Assembly (NCBI RefSeq): GCF_018398335.1
Contig: NZ_JAHBRX010000001.1
Coordinates: forward strand, 4,270,001-4,334,000
Direction of reading: 5' to 3'
From: Chelatococcus sp. HY11
GTDB taxonomy: Bacteria > Pseudomonadota > Alphaproteobacteria > Rhizobiales > Beijerinckiaceae
DNA length: 64,000 bases
A program made the translations under genes and the position numbers. Shown here piece by piece: positions 41,952 to 49,637 of this stretch. The stretch's first letter is position 1. Each line of letters opens with the position of its first letter. The notes beneath the pieces were generated by a model. It did no database searches, had not been told where the DNA came from, and saw nothing but the letters and a program-made list of their open reading frames with translations.

Positions 41952-42883
41952 GCTGCTGCCCTTTCCATCATGAGAACGTCGTTCCAGTCGGTGCCGATGT
42001 CGCGGGGGATCTCGACAGACACGTCACGGCCGCTGTCCGCGAGGCGCCTTGCCAGAGAGAAGGCCATGTTCTGGCCCGCGTATTTCAGGTCGTTATCCCC
42101 GAAGATCACGATGCGCTTTGCCTCTTCAGGCGGCTGCCAGCCCGCTAGCTTCCCGGCATCCAAGGCAGACCAGACAGGCATGTTGAACAGGATCGATGCG
42201 GACAAGGCTGTCTCGATCCCCTCGGCTATCCCGAGCGTGTCGGTAAACTCGGCAAGCCGCACAGCCCCGCCATGGGGCGCCTGTCCCGGCATGAGCTTGC
42301 GCGGTGGCTCAACAGGCGCTTTCCGTCCGTCAAGCGTCAGGTATGTCCGGTGAAGCGTGCCGTTCTTCCCATCGACGGCGGCAGAAACAACCGCCACCAT
42401 CCCCGGGTACAGGGTGCCGGCATCCGATGAGTGGAACATTTCTGTCACCGATCGGAGGCACGACGGGAACTCTTCCAGTGCGATTCCACGGGCTCTCAAG
42501 TACCGATCGACGTGGTCGCCGCGCTTGACCTCGGTCGTCGCCTTCCAAAGCTTGACGCTGGCATCGCGGCTTTCCTTGTCGTCGCGCTTTTGCTTGAACT
42601 CCTGCACCGGAATATCGCCGAGGATGGAGTCGATCTCATCGGCCGTCTGGCGGAAATCCCAGCCCTTAACCAGCATGACGAGGTTAGCGCCGTCTCCTGC
42701 CTCGCATTTCGAGCAGATGTAGGTTCCACGGCCGTCCTTGTTGTCGAAGCGGAACCTGTCCTTGCCGCCACAGATGGGACAGGGGCAGTGCTTGCCGGTC
42801 AGGAACTCAGGTGACACGCCCAGCTTCGGGAGGATGCCCAGCCACTTGCCGCGAGCCCGATCTCTGAATGTGGCCATGCTCAT
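41948..42883 (-). CDS. Primase-like protein with zinc finger and Toprim domain
   Basis: The 311-residue protein has an N-terminal CHC2-type zinc site (CPCPICGGKDRFRF at 33-46, then YICSKC) and a Toprim domain (LGIAEGIETALSA with its Glu, and IVIFGDNDLKYAGQ with the Asp pair). This matches phage P4-alpha/gp4-like primases without a helicase part. It primes replication with the adjacent helicase. Start overlaps the helicase stop by four bases. Confidence 0.88.
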   Translation of the reverse strand: MSMATFRDRARGKWLGILPKLGVSPEFLTGKHCPCPICGGKDRFRFDNKDGRGTYICSKCEAGDGANLVMLVKGWDFRQTADEIDSILGDIPVQEFKQKRDDKESRDASVKLWKATTEVKRGDHVDRYLRARGIALEEFPSCLRSVTEMFHSSDAGTLYPGMVAVVSAAVDGKNGTLHRTYLTLDGRKAPVEPPRKLMPGQAPHGGAVRLAEFTDTLGIAEGIETALSASILFNMPVWSALDAGKLAGWQPPEEAKRIVIFGDNDLKYAGQNMAFSLARRLADSGRDVSVEIPRDIGTDWNDVLMMERAAA

Positions 42884-44382
42884 GCGGCAGCTCCACGTTC
42901 GGCGAGCTTCCGGCCCATGGACTTCCTGATGTTGTAGGATTTCACCCAGTTCAACACGGTGTTGCAGGGCTCCTGCGGCCTTACATCGTTGAGACGGGGG
43001 TCCTTCGGCTTCACGCCGAATTTCTCCACGTAGGCGTAGTAAGCCCAGCCGCCCTTGTATCCCCGACGCTCGGCATAGCCTTTGAGTTGGGCGTAGAAGC
43101 TGATCTTCTCGGCCATGGTGGCTTCCGTCTTCGATTTCGCCTTGCCGCGCGACGACAGCTCGATCAGCTCACCCGGCGCACATTCGATCTGGGATTGCCG
43201 TTGAGGGGCGAAGCCGCAGCTCGGGCAGACATGAACCTTCGCCGGCTTGAGGAAGGTGCAGCTCGGGCATTCTTTCGGCAGCGCCTCCGGCCTTTCTTCG
43301 CGCGTCGATCCCGACGACTTCTTCGGATCACCGTTGTCCAGATGCTCGTGGCGGATGTCCGTGACGAAGCCGAGCTTCAGGGTGGTGTCGCTGTGATCGA
43401 GAATCAGGCAGTCAGCCTTGCCTTCGGCCGTGCGCAGACCGCGCCCGATGATCTGGACGTAGAGCATTTCCGACTTGGTCGGACGGGCAAGGATGATGCA
43501 CCGGACATCCCAGTCGATGCCGGTGGTAAGGCACCCGACGTTGCAGACGACCTGAATGTTGCCAGCATGGAAATCAGCTTCGACCTTCTCTCGATCTTCG
43601 ATTTCGGTCCTTCCGTCGATGTAGCCGGTGCGAACGCCAGCAGCCTCGAAACGAGCCTGTAGCTTTTGGGCGTGAGCACGGTCGACACCGAAGCACAGGG
43701 TCGGACGATTCTCGCCACGCTCAAGCCAGGTCTGAACGATGTCGGCGGTGAGGGAGCCCTTATCCATCGCCTCGGATAGCTGACCCTCGTGGTAGTCGCC
43801 CGCGATAGTCTTCACGCCGGTCAGGTCGGGATGCGACGGCGCGAAGACGCGGAATGGCGACAGGTAGCCGCGCTCGATCAGGTCGCCGGTCGTCGCGGCG
43901 ATGATGAGATCGTCGTAGTGCTTACCGAGGCCCCGCGCCCAGGGCGTGGCTGATAGCCCGATGAACGGGACCTTCTGCCAGTCCGCGTCATTCATCCACC
44001 GCCGGTACAGGTCATGCATGACGTGCGCCTCGTCGATGACCACCACGTCAGCGGCAGGCAACTGGCGGTTCCTCAACGTCTGGACGCTCGCGATCTGGAT
44101 GGGCTGTGAAGGGTCGGTCCGTGGGTGGCTCGCTTGGATCACGCCGATCCCGGTAAGCCCCTCCTTCTCGAAGGCCTCAAGGGTCTGGTTGATGAGCGAA
44201 ATCTGGGGGGCGCAGAAAACGACGCGGTTCCCTTTTCTCCGCGCACCATCGACGACAGCCGTCGCGAGAAGCGTCTTTCCAAAACCTGTCGGCGCTTGGA
44301 GCATGATGCGCTTGTTCCCTGCCATCAGGGACTGCCGCATCAACGCCAGCGCGCTCACCTGGTGGTCGTAGAGCGGCCTCAT
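42880..44382 (-). CDS. SF2 DEAD/DEAH helicase
   Basis: The 500-residue protein has motif I APTGFGKT, motif II VVVIDEAH, motif III LSATPW and motif VI QIIGRGLRT, with VCNVGCLTTGIDWD between them. A four-Cys zinc ribbon (CPSC and CPSC) and a basic C-terminus follow. It is of the type III restriction/RecG-like SF2 group found in phage replication modules. Confidence 0.92.
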   Translation of the reverse strand: MRPLYDHQVSALALMRQSLMAGNKRIMLQAPTGFGKTLLATAVVDGARRKGNRVVFCAPQISLINQTLEAFEKEGLTGIGVIQASHPRTDPSQPIQIASVQTLRNRQLPAADVVVIDEAHVMHDLYRRWMNDADWQKVPFIGLSATPWARGLGKHYDDLIIAATTGDLIERGYLSPFRVFAPSHPDLTGVKTIAGDYHEGQLSEAMDKGSLTADIVQTWLERGENRPTLCFGVDRAHAQKLQARFEAAGVRTGYIDGRTEIEDREKVEADFHAGNIQVVCNVGCLTTGIDWDVRCIILARPTKSEMLYVQIIGRGLRTAEGKADCLILDHSDTTLKLGFVTDIRHEHLDNGDPKKSSGSTREERPEALPKECPSCTFLKPAKVHVCPSCGFAPQRQSQIECAPGELIELSSRGKAKSKTEATMAEKISFYAQLKGYAERRGYKGGWAYYAYVEKFGVKPKDPRLNDVRPQEPCNTVLNWVKSYNIRKSMGRKLAERGAAA

Positions 44383-44963
44383 GCCCGCACCTCGATCTGC
44401 TCAGCGTCGCCGATGGAAGATCCCCAGCCAGAGGAAGCGAGGCCACCCGCCACCACCCGAAGCACCGGACGTCCGAGCCCTGCCTCTCGCGTACGTGGAG
44501 CCTCTTCCTGAAACGTCAGTTCCTCTTCTTGGCTAGGGTGTTTGTATATTTCCTGTAGTTTTCCCTGGCACTCCACTGCCGGGGGGTGCGGCACTACACT
44601 GCCGGTTACGGATTTCGCTGCCACCGGCACTGCACTGCCGGTTACGACGGGACGGGTAACCTTCCGGAGATCACCGCGACAGACATCGAACGTCTTGTCC
44701 AAGGCCAACGTAATCCGATCGGAGAGGCGACCCTTGTTCCCCGCGTTCCGTTGTTCCCTCGTAATGACGCCGAGCCGGGTCAGGACGGCGAGCGACTGTC
44801 GGACCTGTCGATCCTTCAGGCCAAGGTCCCGGGCGATGGTCGCCTGACTGACATAGGTCGATCCATCATTGCCGACGCGAGCGGCCAAGGCATTTAAGAG
44901 AGCATGGAGATGGGGGGCGCCGACTTTTTGTTGTCGTGCCCAGATCATGGCGGCGCCGCTCAT
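44379..44963 (-). CDS. HTH replication initiator-like protein (lambda O analogue)
   Basis: The 194-residue protein has an N-terminal winged HTH (HLHALLNALAARVGNDGSTY, SQATIARDLGLKDRQVRQSL, RLGVITREQRN). A low-complexity middle with VTGSAVP and VTGSVVP repeats follows. The DNA of this middle part has three iteron-like repeats next to an AT-rich segment, the arrangement of the lambda O gene. It overlaps the helicase start by four bases. Confidence 0.72.
   Translation of the reverse strand: MSGAAMIWARQQKVGAPHLHALLNALAARVGNDGSTYVSQATIARDLGLKDRQVRQSLAVLTRLGVITREQRNAGNKGRLSDRITLALDKTFDVCRGDLRKVTRPVVTGSAVPVAAKSVTGSVVPHPPAVECQGKLQEIYKHPSQEEELTFQEEAPRTREAGLGRPVLRVVAGGLASSGWGSSIGDAEQIEVRA
44574..44646. 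repeat. Iteron-like repeats, candidate replication origin of element A
   Basis: CACTGCCGGTTACG occurs at 44597-44610 and 44633-44646, with CACTGCCGG at 44574-44582. An AT-rich stretch lies at about 44540-44568. Repeats lie inside the initiator-like gene, as do the lambda iterons in O. Confidence 0.55.
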
Positions 44964-44972
44964 ACTTGCGCC

Positions 44973-45161
44973 TCACTTGCCTTTAGAGGCATAGCGCTGC
45001 ATCGCCTCAATCAGCGAAGCCATGTTCTGGCGCGCCACAAAGATGCGCTGCTCCCCCATGTGCTGGCAGTCTTGGACTAGCGTGAACCCCTCTGTGTACA
45101 CTTCGATCGCGATCGATTGCTGATGAGGCAGAATCTCGGTCTGCCCGCTGTCCGTGCTCAT
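44973..45161 (-). CDS. Unknown small early protein
   Basis: The 62-residue protein starts MSTDSGQTEILPHQQSIAIE and looks like a small alpha/beta protein (VYTEGFTLVQDCQHMGEQRI). AAAGGA precedes the ATG at 45161. No family recognised. Confidence 0.6.
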   Translation of the reverse strand: MSTDSGQTEILPHQQSIAIEVYTEGFTLVQDCQHMGEQRIFVARQNMASLIEAMQRYASKGK

Positions 45162-45174
45162 GTGAAATCCTTTG

Positions 45175-45474
45175 CTAGGATGCTTGCTGGACTGGCACCG
45201 GCTCGATGCCTTCAACCCACGCGCGGGCGCGGCGGTCGTTGATCTCTTCTTCGTAGGCAAGCACGACACGCTCCCGCTCAACGATGCGGGCCTGTAGCTG
45301 CTCGACCTGCCATCGAAGGGTCAGGATCTCGCGGCGCGCGCGTTCGGCGTCGGTGATCTTCGGATCAGATGCCCATGTTCCGGCCGCCGTCGAGATAGCC
45401 GCGTTCATGGCATCGCCAAGGGTGACGAATTCGCCTTCACGCGCGTGGCGCGCGTTGTGACACGGGGCCGCCAT
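45175..45474 (-). CDS. Unknown early protein with coiled coil
   Basis: The 99-residue protein has a strong helical segment (REILTLRWQVEQLQARIVER). No family recognised. It overlaps the stop of the Cro-like gene by one base and is probably cotranscribed with it. Confidence 0.6.
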   Translation of the reverse strand: MAAPCHNARHAREGEFVTLGDAMNAAISTAAGTWASDPKITDAERARREILTLRWQVEQLQARIVERERVVLAYEEEINDRRARAWVEGIEPVPVQQAS

Positions 45475-45707
45475 CAGGCGGTTACCCCGATCTCAGCACC
45501 GGGCGCGTCAAAGACGTCCGGGCAAAGTCTCCACTTTGGTATTGAGCCGTTGGTCGCTCGGTGTATGGCAGCAGCCAAGCGAGGCGACACGCGGCCCGCA
45601 CGCTTTGCCTTCCAGATGGCAGCCTGCGACACGCCGCAAGCTAGTGCCAGCTTTGATTCTGAGCCCCGTATCGCGATGGCGGCGCGGATAAGTTCGTCCT
45701 GTTTCAT
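45474..45707 (-). CDS. YdaS/Cro-like HTH protein
   Basis: The 77-residue protein has one HTH (SESKLALACGVSQAAIWKAK) followed by VSPRLAAAIHRATNGSIPKW and a C-terminal RPD-like CPDVFD, the pattern of YdaS/Cro-like phage proteins. It is divergent from the repressor gene across 91 bp, the normal cI-cro arrangement, and heads the early minus-strand operon. Confidence 0.82.
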   Translation of the reverse strand: MKQDELIRAAIAIRGSESKLALACGVSQAAIWKAKRAGRVSPRLAAAIHRATNGSIPKWRLCPDVFDAPGAEIGVTA

Positions 45708-45798
45708 GTCGGCCGTTAACCACTACTTTGAGTTTCGGTTTCCACAACTACCATATTCCGATATCGGTACGCAACTGGCTGTTGTAAAGGTTGTCGCC
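45708..45798. promoter_or_regulatory. Divergent operator region between Cro-like and repressor genes
   Basis: A perfect palindrome CCGATATCGG lies at 45758-45767, and CAAC-N5-GTTG lies at about 45772-45784. Both promoters of the lysis/lysogeny switch must lie here. Which protein binds which site cannot be told. Confidence 0.5.
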
Positions 45799-46494
45799 AT
45801 GAAGTGGTTCGAGAAAATCCGCGAGCGCCGTATGGAGCTTGGCCTGTCGCAGGCCGAGCTTGCGCGGAAGGTGCGCATGTCGCAGGCATCGATCGACAAG
45901 ATCGAGCGGGGGCGGGTTGAGCGTCCGAGGAAGCTCCCCGACCTCGTTGCTGTGCTCGGTATCGATCCGAAGGATATTGAAGCAGGGGGCGCCGAGTGGT
46001 TCGGCTTGGTGGCCCCGGCCTACCAACCAGGGCCTCCGGTGCATTCGGTCCCTTCGGGATCGATACCGGTCTTCGCCGCCGATGCAGAATTCGTCGCGCT
46101 ACCCGCGCCACTGGATCGCGCAATAGAATTTATACCAGCATCACCGGGGATTCCCGCGCTTCCGGACGCCTATGCGTTGATGGTGGTCAGCGATGAAATG
46201 TTTCCTGCTTACCGAGCCGGCGACATAATCCTTATAAATCCTCGGCTTCCGCCCATCAGAGGCACCGACGTCGCCGTCTACGCGCGAGCGCACGGGAAAC
46301 AGTCGTACAGCGCTATCATCGCCCGGTTTGAGAGACCGAGACAAGACGCTTACGTCTTGCATCAGTATAATCGGCCGAATGAAGACGAGGAAGATGAGGC
46401 GGACGATATGCGGCCTCTGATGGGCCTCACGTTCCCGGTCTTGAAGGCAAATGTGATAGCGGTCCACCGCGTAGTGGCGCGCATTATTCGATAG
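45799..46494 (+). CDS. CI-type phage repressor with degenerate S24 domain
   Basis: The 231-residue protein has an N-terminal HTH (LGLSQAELARKVRMSQASID) and a C-terminal LexA/S24-like domain (ALMVVSDEMFPAYRAGDIIL). The usual G-D-S-M is S-D-E-M here, so the catalytic Ser is replaced by Glu133, and the expected Lys position reads Ala (SAIIARF). It should therefore not self-cleave after DNA damage. The ATG at 45799 is the first sensible start; the longer open frame crosses the divergent Cro gene. Confidence 0.85.
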   Translation: MKWFEKIRERRMELGLSQAELARKVRMSQASIDKIERGRVERPRKLPDLVAVLGIDPKDIEAGGAEWFGLVAPAYQPGPPVHSVPSGSIPVFAADAEFVALPAPLDRAIEFIPASPGIPALPDAYALMVVSDEMFPAYRAGDIILINPRLPPIRGTDVAVYARAHGKQSYSAIIARFERPRQDAYVLHQYNRPNEDEEDEADDMRPLMGLTFPVLKANVIAVHRVVARIIR

Positions 46495-46510
46495 TGACGT
46501 AATTTGGTTG

Positions 46511-46539
46511 TTGACTATTAACCACCTTTGGATTTAAAA
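46511..46539 (+). promoter_or_regulatory. Promoter of the right-end operon
   Basis: TTGACT (46511-46516) and TTAAAA (46534-46539) are 17 bp apart, 19 bp before the ATG at 46558. It lies just after the repressor stop codon, and the preceding GGTTGTTGAC may be an operator half-site. Confidence 0.6.
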
Positions 46540-46557
46540 CTTCTCCATCGCCACCCG

Positions 46558-46839
46558 ATGGAGGCCGCCTTGTTCTCTCCCCAAACGATCACCGATGAGC
46601 CCACGCCAGCCGGCATCGGCCATCGGGAGCTTTGCTACCGCTACGCCGCCTTCCTGCATTCGGAGCTGCGCATGCTCCAGTACGAGATGGGGCTCGGGCG
46701 GTTCGTCCCGGCTGACAGTGTCGTCTTCGACGTCACCGAGCAGACGCCACCGAGTACCAGGGCGCTGGACGTTCTCTCCACGGCCGGTGTGTCTCTGGAG
46801 CCAGCGGAAGACTGGGATTTCGCGGATGCGCCGCTATGA
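46558..46839 (+). CDS. Unknown protein, first gene of right-end operon
   Basis: The 93-residue protein starts MEAALFSPQTITDEPTPAGI and has an aromatic helical middle (GHRELCYRYAAFLHSELRML). No family recognised. Placed just downstream of a strong promoter. Confidence 0.6.
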   Translation: MEAALFSPQTITDEPTPAGIGHRELCYRYAAFLHSELRMLQYEMGLGRFVPADSVVFDVTEQTPPSTRALDVLSTAGVSLEPAEDWDFADAPL

Positions 46840-47144
46840 CCGGCCGCGATCAGACGCTCGCGAGCCTCTATGAAAAGCTCTCGCGCGAGCTTGCGACATT
46901 CGAGAGCAACCCGGACATGTCCGATGATGAGGGTGACGCGATCATGGGTCGGGTCCACGTCCTTGAGAAGGCGATCGTCAAAGAGCCGGCCGACACAATG
47001 AGCGGCTTCATGATCAAGCTGGCTGCCTTCGAGGAAGATATCGCAGAGCAGCTGAATGGCAGCGGCCTGCCGGAGCTGTTCTTCGCCGACCTCTGCAGAA
47101 CTGTCCGTCGGCTTCACGGACAGGGTTTCGCTCCCCAAACGTAG
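46836..47144 (+). CDS. Unknown small protein
   Basis: The 102-residue acidic protein is helical (LASLYEKLSRELATFESNPD, MIKLAAFEEDIAEQLNGSG). The ATG overlaps the previous stop by four bases. No family recognised. Confidence 0.6.
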   Translation: MTGRDQTLASLYEKLSRELATFESNPDMSDDEGDAIMGRVHVLEKAIVKEPADTMSGFMIKLAAFEEDIAEQLNGSGLPELFFADLCRTVRRLHGQGFAPQT

Positions 47145-47150
47145 CCTTGG

Positions 47151-47250
47151 TAAGTGTTTCCAACCCGACAAGCTGTCGCGAAGGAAACACATACCGCCAA
47201 CCCGAATAAATGCTTCCCTCGCGACAACGTTGCCGCGACGCCAACACTTA
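47151..47250. repeat. Overlapping inverted and direct repeats in an intergenic region
   Basis: Inverted pairs: TAAGTGTT (47151-47158) with AACACTTA (47242-47249); GTGTTTCC (47154-47161) with GGAAACAC (47183-47190); TGTCGCGA (47174-47181) with TCGCGACA (47219-47226). CCAACCCGA is repeated at 47160-47168 and 47198-47206. The 117-bp gap holds no gene and probably contains control sites for the recombinase operon. Confidence 0.6.
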
Positions 47251-47261
47251 AGGGCATATAG

Positions 47262-47789
47262 ATGAGCCGAGGTCCGGGCCGAATTGAGCAGGCCATCGCC
47301 AAGACATTTGAGGACCACCAGGAAGAGACATTCGACGTCGAGGAGCTCGCACGCATCGTCTATCCCGGCATCAACCGAATTGAAAAGAAGCACCGCGTAG
47401 CCGTGCTCAGGGCCGCGCGTAAGGTCGCTTGGCGGATGAACTGGTCATACTGGTACCAGGAGGTCCCGAGCGCGCCCGCCGTGTTCGGCAACTTGCTAAA
47501 TGTCAGATCCTACGGCCTCGCCATGGTCAGGTCGCAATATCGCTGGCGGCCGACCACGCTGGACCAGCACCGCGCACGCGTCGACGATCCGAAATCACAC
47601 GATTCCCGATGGGCGTGGATCCAGCCGGGCGGTTCGTGGTGGCTCCACGTCGAGATCAACAAGGCCAAGGCCAACGGCGACGACGATCGCGCGGCCGATC
47701 TCAAGCGGCAGCTTAACCGGAGCCTTGTCCCGCAATTCATCCGTGCTGGCCTACGCCCGCCACCCGAGATCATGGAGAACGCAAAGTGA
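47262..47789 (+). CDS. Unknown phage protein
   Basis: The 175-residue protein starts MSRGPGRIEQAIAKTFEDHQ, with a winged-helix-like N-terminal part (FDVEELARIVYPGINRIEKK, RVAVLRAARKVAWRMNW) and a Trp-rich, charged rest. It may bind DNA and act with the recombinase two genes downstream, for example as a directionality factor; that is a guess. AAGGG precedes the ATG. Confidence 0.6.
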   Translation: MSRGPGRIEQAIAKTFEDHQEETFDVEELARIVYPGINRIEKKHRVAVLRAARKVAWRMNWSYWYQEVPSAPAVFGNLLNVRSYGLAMVRSQYRWRPTTLDQHRARVDDPKSHDSRWAWIQPGGSWWLHVEINKAKANGDDDRAADLKRQLNRSLVPQFIRAGLRPPPEIMENAK

Positions 47790-47965
47790 GTAGATCCCGG
47801 CCATACCACGGCAGGGCGCCACTGACCCGCTCTTGCGGCCGGCCGATCGATCCCGCTGTTCTGGAACTCGCACGAGCCCTTGCGCGGGCGGATGCCAGAC
47901 GCGAATATGCCAACCAGCGAGAGCAAGCAGAACGAGCGCACCAAGCTGATGGGACAGGCAAGTAG
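47786..47965 (+). CDS. Small basic protein (59 aa)
   Basis: The 59-residue product starts with GTG at 47786, overlapping the previous stop, and reads MSRSRPYHGRAPLTRSCGRP and onward with a charged helix. It overlaps the recombinase start by 17 bases. No family recognised; tight coupling supports it. Confidence 0.55.
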   Translation: MSRSRPYHGRAPLTRSCGRPIDPAVLELARALARADARREYANQREQAERAHQADGTGK

Positions 47966-49577
47966 ACACGCAGCAATCTACGCGCGTTTTTCCAGCGATC
48001 TTCAGAAGGACCGCTCGATTGACGATCAGATTTCGCTTGCCAGGGCGTATTGCTCACGAAATGGGCTGTCCGTTGTCCGGGAATATTCCGACCGAGCTCG
48101 GTCCGGCGCCTCGCTGTTCGGCCGCGAGGGGCTCGAAGCCCTTATGCGCGACGCGAAAGGCGGGCTGTTCGATGTCGTCGTGGTTGAGGCACTAGACCGC
48201 CTGTCGCGAGACCAGGAAGATCTGGCAGGGATCTGGAAGCGCCTTCGTTTCATCGGCGTCGAGGTGGTGGCGGTGCACGAGGGCACGGCCGACGCGGTGC
48301 AGATCGGAGTGCGGGGCCTATTGGGCTCACTCTTTCTTGCGGATCTTGCCCATAAGGTTCGGCGGGGCCAATCTGGAATCGTGCGTGAAGGTCGCCATGC
48401 TGGTGGAAAAGCTTATGGATATCGCCCTGTTGCCGGCAAGCCAGGCGAGATGGAAATCGTACCGGATGAAGCGGACGTGGTGCGCCGCATTTTCACCGAG
48501 TATGCAGGAGGCAGGACGCCGCGCGACATTGCCGCCGGGCTCAACCGAGATCGCATAGCGCCGCCGCGTGGGCAGGTATGGAACGCCTCGACGATCAACG
48601 GCAACATGGCCCGTGGCTACGGCATCATCTTGAACGATATCTATGCCGGTAAGCTCGTTTGGAACCGGGTCCGAATGATTAAGGACCCCGACACTGGCAA
48701 GCGTGTCTCCAGGCCAAACCCTGAAAGCGAATGGCTCACGGCTGACGTGCCTCACTTGCGCATCGTGGAACAGGATCTTGTCGACGTTGCGCGGACACGA
48801 AAGCTGAAACGGTCCCATACACCAGCATCTCACAGACAGAAGCCAAAGCATCTCCTGTCCGGCCTGCTTAAGTGTGGGGAATGCGGATCCGGTATGCGTG
48901 TCCATGACAAGGACCGAGGGCGCCTTAGGGTGCGCTGCTCGCGCCACGTCGAAAGCGGTTCGTGCACAAATGGCCGCCGCTACTATGCCGACATAATCGA
49001 GAAGACCGTTGTCGAAGGCCTACGCGATGAAATGCGTGATCCACAGGTGATCGCGGAGTACGTCGCCACCTTCCACGCCGAGATGAAGAGGCTTTCCGCT
49101 TCCAGCCGGCGCAACCGGTCCGCCATCGAGCGAAAGCTTGGCGAGACCAAACGAGCGATGGACAGGATCATAGACGCTATCGCCGATGGATCTGTGCCGG
49201 CGGCGATGGTGTCGGACAGGTTGAGGGACCTGGAGGCTGACAAGCGGCGCTTTGAAGCTGACCTCGCCTTGGCCGACCAGGAAGACCAGGTGATCGCTCT
49301 GCACCCTGGCGTCCTGTCACGCTATGGCCAGCACCTCGACGACTTGGCGGCCAGCCTTGCCACCTCACTTCGGGATGATGAGGCCGGGCTTGAAGCGTTT
49401 CGATCATTAGTGGATAGCGTCGTAGTGCAGCCAAGCCGCCCCGGTGAGAACCTAACTGTCGATATCAAAGGAAGGCTATCAGCGTTGCTGGAACGCGATG
49501 TGTTCCCATCTGTTCGCGTTGCGGGGGTGCAGATGGTAGCGGAGGAGGGACTCGAACCCCCGACACGCGGATTATGA
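47949..49577 (+). CDS. Large serine recombinase (integrase of element A)
   Basis: The protein has about 542 residues. The N-terminal resolvase domain has IYARFSSDLQKDRSIDDQ (catalytic Ser15), VVVVEALDRLSRDQEDLAGI and a D-R pair. A recombinase domain and zinc ribbon (LLKCGECGSG, RCSRHVESGSC) and a coiled coil follow. The ATG at 47949 is preferred over 47880. The last 14 codons lie in the tRNA-Met fragment at the attachment site, ending EGLEPPTRGL. In the free phage the frame would run into the other phage end. Confidence 0.92.
   Translation: MGQASRHAAIYARFSSDLQKDRSIDDQISLARAYCSRNGLSVVREYSDRARSGASLFGREGLEALMRDAKGGLFDVVVVEALDRLSRDQEDLAGIWKRLRFIGVEVVAVHEGTADAVQIGVRGLLGSLFLADLAHKVRRGQSGIVREGRHAGGKAYGYRPVAGKPGEMEIVPDEADVVRRIFTEYAGGRTPRDIAAGLNRDRIAPPRGQVWNASTINGNMARGYGIILNDIYAGKLVWNRVRMIKDPDTGKRVSRPNPESEWLTADVPHLRIVEQDLVDVARTRKLKRSHTPASHRQKPKHLLSGLLKCGECGSGMRVHDKDRGRLRVRCSRHVESGSCTNGRRYYADIIEKTVVEGLRDEMRDPQVIAEYVATFHAEMKRLSASSRRNRSAIERKLGETKRAMDRIIDAIADGSVPAAMVSDRLRDLEADKRRFEADLALADQEDQVIALHPGVLSRYGQHLDDLAASLATSLRDDEAGLEAFRSLVDSVVVQPSRPGENLTVDIKGRLSALLERDVFPSVRVAGVQMVAEEGLEPPTRGL
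49534..49545. repeat. Right attachment core of element A
   Basis: TGGTAGCGGAGG is identical to 7278-7289 and is the complement of the tRNA 3' terminus (acceptor strand plus CCA). It lies within the last codons of the serine recombinase gene. Confidence 0.65.
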
Positions 49578-49578
49578 T
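49534..49578 (-). pseudogene. tRNA-Met(CAU) 3'-half fragment, attachment site of element B
   Basis: On the minus strand 45 nt match tRNA positions 32-76: anticodon loop ATCATAA with CAU, 3' stem TCCGC, variable loop GTGTC, T arm GGGGG-TTCGAGT-CCCTC, acceptor CTCCGCT and ACCA. The 5' half is missing; the sequence changes abruptly at 49579. This is the usual displaced attachment copy left by a tyrosine integrase that recombines in the anticodon loop. The intact tRNA should lie at the far end of element B. Confidence 0.8.
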
Positions 49579-49637
49579 GCAACTATAAGTACTTATTCTT
49601 CAACGGCTTGATATAGACGTGTTGCACGCGTGTTGCA

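Larger units (their letters stand above)
7278..49545. mobile_element. Element A: siphovirus-type prophage with serine recombinase
   Basis: The element contains all expected modules: control, replication, packaging, head, tail, lysis and integration. It is bounded by the 12-bp direct repeat TGGTAGCGGAGG at 7278-7289 and 49534-49545. The right copy is the 3' end of a tRNA sequence and overlaps the end of the serine recombinase gene. Late genes run on the minus strand; repressor, right-end operon and cargo genes run on the plus strand. All genes look intact, so it may be functional; that has not been tested. Confidence 0.85.

Noticed and set aside
45445-45798. Upstream extension of the repressor frame
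   Set aside because: It crosses the Cro-like gene and operator region. The HTH protein begins normally at 45799.
49534-49578. Functional tRNA-Met gene
   Set aside because: Only positions 32-76 are present; the 5' half is replaced by element B sequence.
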